Source: Chloroflexota bacterium (GTDB lineage Bacteria; Chloroflexota; UBA6077; CF-72). From it: DNA of 7,399 nt. Below are positions 6,008-7,399 of this stretch, in pieces; position 1 is the first letter of the stretch; each line of letters begins with the position of its first letter. The notes under the pieces were generated by a model that saw nothing but the letters and a program-made list of their open reading frames with translations, did no database searches and was not told the DNA's origin. Location: positions 1 through 7,399 of the forward strand of contig JAFAWJ010000938.1 in NCBI GenBank assembly GCA_019242065.1. The letters run 5' to 3'. The position numbers and the translations under genes were made by a program.

Positions 6008-7064
6008 TTCCGATCCAGATCCATTTCACGTAGACGTGGCCGGAGGCGCCGTCGTTCGTACCCAGCGGTTCTACCTGCAGCTGCCAGCGCTCGGGTCCCG
6101 ACCACACCCGGTTGGTGCTGGTGCCGACGAGTTGTCCGTCGACGTAGTAGGACCGGAAGCCCGGTCCCCAGGCCTGGGTGTAGACGTGCCACCCCGTCGG
6201 ATCGAAGCTCGACACCAGCGACTGCACTTTGAACACATCCTGTGCCCCGGACCCGCCGTAATGCGCGAATCCGGAGAAGTCGAGGCCGATGAAGGACCCC
6301 TCGGGAAAGTCTGACTCCGCCGACGGAGCGTCGCTGTCGTTCTGGGGCCAAAGCATGGGCGCTTGCTTGAAGTCGTCCAGTCGGTGCGAGTCGGATGGAG
6401 CCACCTGCTCGCAGAATGACCAAACGCCGTAGGTCTGGTACCGGTTGCCACCGGGCAGGGGCGACGGATCGGCGCCGACAGGATTGCCGCCCGAGTCGTT
6501 GTGCAGGTAGAAATCGAGAACGCCGTCGTGAACCGATAGCACGGTCGACGGCTGGTAGCCCTCGGCGCCGCCCGAGTAGGTCGACGGGGCGCCATCGGGA
6601 TATCCCGTCCAGCTCAGCCCGTGATCCCCGGTGTAGACGATCTGGTTGTTCGTCGATTGCGCAAACGACCCAGTCGGTGCGTCCTTGGTGAACGTGTCCA
6701 TGCCCTCGAGCGCATAGGTGTTCGCTCCGAGCGAGAGGGCGCTTCCCGGAGGGCCACTCGGACACGGTCCAGCGGCGGGTGGTGGCGCGGGTGTCGTCGA
6801 GCCGGTCGTGATCGGCTTGCTCGACGTCGGCTTGTGCGTGTGTGGAGGCTTGCACCTCTTCTTGTGACCGCGCCGACGGTGGGTCGTGCAGCGGTGGCCG
6901 GCGGCCCTATGGCCCCTGTGCTTTCGGGCACGCTTGCGATGAGCAGGCCGAACCGTTCGAGCCTTGGGCGAGCGGGCCGAAACCGTGGTTGCACCGGCGA
7001 AGAGCCCGCCGATCGCCAGGGCCACCAGTATCCAGAGGCGAAGGGCTGGTTTTGCGATGAACAT
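5997..7064 (-). CDS. Secreted glycoside hydrolase family 16 enzyme with basic tether
   Basis: This 355-residue protein starts with a signal peptide (MFIAKPALRLWILVALAIGG, likely cut after VSA at residue 30). Residues 31-80 hold 28 His, Lys or Arg in 50 positions, followed by a Thr/Pro linker (81-105) and a GH16-type beta-sandwich from about 110 to 355. The catalytic motif is AESDFPEG: E250 as nucleophile, D252 as helper and E255 as acid/base fit the ExDxxE form of GH16. GWHVYTQAWGPGFRSYYVDGQLVG (291-314) is the usual family strand pair. It should cut or transglycosylate a beta-glucan or related polymer outside the cell; the substrate is not predictable here. The ATG at 7064 has no clear ribosome-binding site and lies 20 bases after the phosphoesterase stop, so translation may depend on coupling. 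It converges on the flippase gene with 8 bases between stops. The catalytic residues appear intact. The basic region could hold the enzyme to anionic cell-wall polymers. Confidence 0.85.
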   Translation of the reverse strand: MFIAKPALRLWILVALAIGGLFAGATTVSARSPKARTVRPAHRKRARKHRGHRAAGHRCTTHRRRGHKKRCKPPHTHKPTSSKPITTGSTTPAPPPAAGPCPSGPPGSALSLGANTYALEGMDTFTKDAPTGSFAQSTNNQIVYTGDHGLSWTGYPDGAPSTYSGGAEGYQPSTVLSVHDGVLDFYLHNDSGGNPVGADPSPLPGGNRYQTYGVWSFCEQVAPSDSHRLDDFKQAPMLWPQNDSDAPSAESDFPEGSFIGLDFSGFAHYGGSGAQDVFKVQSLVSSFDPTGWHVYTQAWGPGFRSYYVDGQLVGTSTNRVWSGPERWQLQVEPLGTNDGASGHVYVKWIWIGTLS

Positions 7065-7084
7065 TCGGTTGGTCGGTGGGAAGT

Positions 7085-7399
7085 TCAGAGGCCGAAGTTG
7101 GCGACCATCGAGTTAGCCGTAGCGGCATTTCCAAGAAGCGGAAGCCCAAGCAGTTCCTCGGTTGTCCGCAAGAGGGAGTAGTGGCTGTACGGCGTGCTGT
7201 CCTTGACACCATGGGTATAGGGCGAGATCACGATGCACGGGACTTGATTCCCGCTCGAGCCGTCATTCTCGTCCCAGGTGATGAAGATCACCGTGGTTCC
7301 GGCCTGGTATTGCGGCGTCGCCATGAGCGCCGGAACGTAGCTCTTGAGGAAGTTGTCTCCGTCGGAGATCGTTCCGTCGTGCATGTCATCGACCAGGTT
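7085..7399 (-). CDS. PF04185-type phosphoesterase (acid phosphatase/phospholipase C-like), C-terminal part
   Basis: The minus-strand frame is open to the right edge (NLVDDMHDGTIS...), so 104 C-terminal residues are seen and the start lies outside the window. The ATG codon at 7384 is internal. The sequence shows the hallmark end of the phosphoesterase family of phospholipase C and AcpA-like acid phosphatases. These are NLVDDMHDGTISDGDNFLKSYVP, TTVIFITWDEND with the metal-site-like D-E-D cluster, QVPCIVISPYTHGV and YSHYSLLRTTEELLGLPLLG. Family members usually have a signal peptide and act outside the cytoplasm on phosphomonoesters or phospholipids; the N-terminus needed to confirm this is missing. 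It stops at TGA 7085-7087, 20 bases before the GH16 start on the same strand, so the two are probably one transcript. Whether it belongs to the glycan pathway or is a general phosphate-scavenging enzyme cannot be told. Confidence 0.85.
   Translation of the reverse strand, partial: NLVDDMHDGTISDGDNFLKSYVPALMATPQYQAGTTVIFITWDENDGSSGNQVPCIVISPYTHGVKDSTPYSHYSLLRTTEELLGLPLLGNAATANSMVANFGL

Noticed and set aside
5929..6855. A 308-residue open frame on the minus strand overlapping the GH16 gene
   Set aside because: It is an Arg/Ser/His-rich shadow of the GH16 frame, which itself carries a signal peptide and an intact catalytic motif.
1..7399. CRISPR arrays, tRNA or rRNA genes, insertion-sequence ends, long direct repeats
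   Set aside because: None was seen on reading both strands. The window is almost fully occupied by protein-coding genes.

Overview
The window is a compact stretch of high-GC bacterial DNA that is coding almost end to end. Only about 45 bases lie outside predicted genes, so no gene-free stretch exceeds 20 bases. The GC-rich third positions, Ala/Arg/Val-rich proteins and gene mix (GT2 glycosyltransferase, HprK-like kinases, MOP-type flippase, secreted GH16 enzyme, PF04185 phosphoesterase) suggest a soil-type actinobacterium, perhaps of the Thermoleophilia/Solirubrobacterales kind. That placement is inference; the window holds no rRNA or marker gene.

Layout. (1) Positions 2-547 (+) are the C-terminal end of a family 2 glycosyltransferase whose start lies left of the window. 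(2) Positions 469-2400 (-) encode a polytopic membrane protein that looks like a GT-C-fold glycosyltransferase. Its basic, low-complexity tail overlaps the GT2 gene tail to tail by 79 bases. (3) A 15-base gap separates it from a divergent plus-strand operon at 2416-5988: kinase A (HprK-like), kinase B (HprK-like, overlapping A by 23 bases) and a 469-residue polysaccharide flippase starting 2 bases after kinase B. (4) Converging on this operon, with 8 bases between stop codons, is a minus-strand pair: a PF04185-type phosphoesterase (start outside the window) followed by a secreted GH16 glycoside hydrolase with an extremely basic His/Arg/Lys tether.

How they may work together. The two transferases (GT2, GT-C-like), the flippase and the secreted GH16 enzyme fit part of a cell-surface or exopolysaccharide locus: assembly on a lipid carrier, export, and trimming outside the cell. 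The unusual part is the translationally coupled pair of divergent HprK-like P-loop proteins directly upstream of the flippase. HprK-like proteins are known as serine kinases of HPr, as lasso-peptide tailoring kinases, and as uncharacterised members of exopolysaccharide loci. No HPr, precursor peptide, PqqD-like protein or cyclase is visible here, so the substrate is unknown. A phosphorylated glycan intermediate, a phosphorylated export protein, or a peptide encoded outside the window are all open options.
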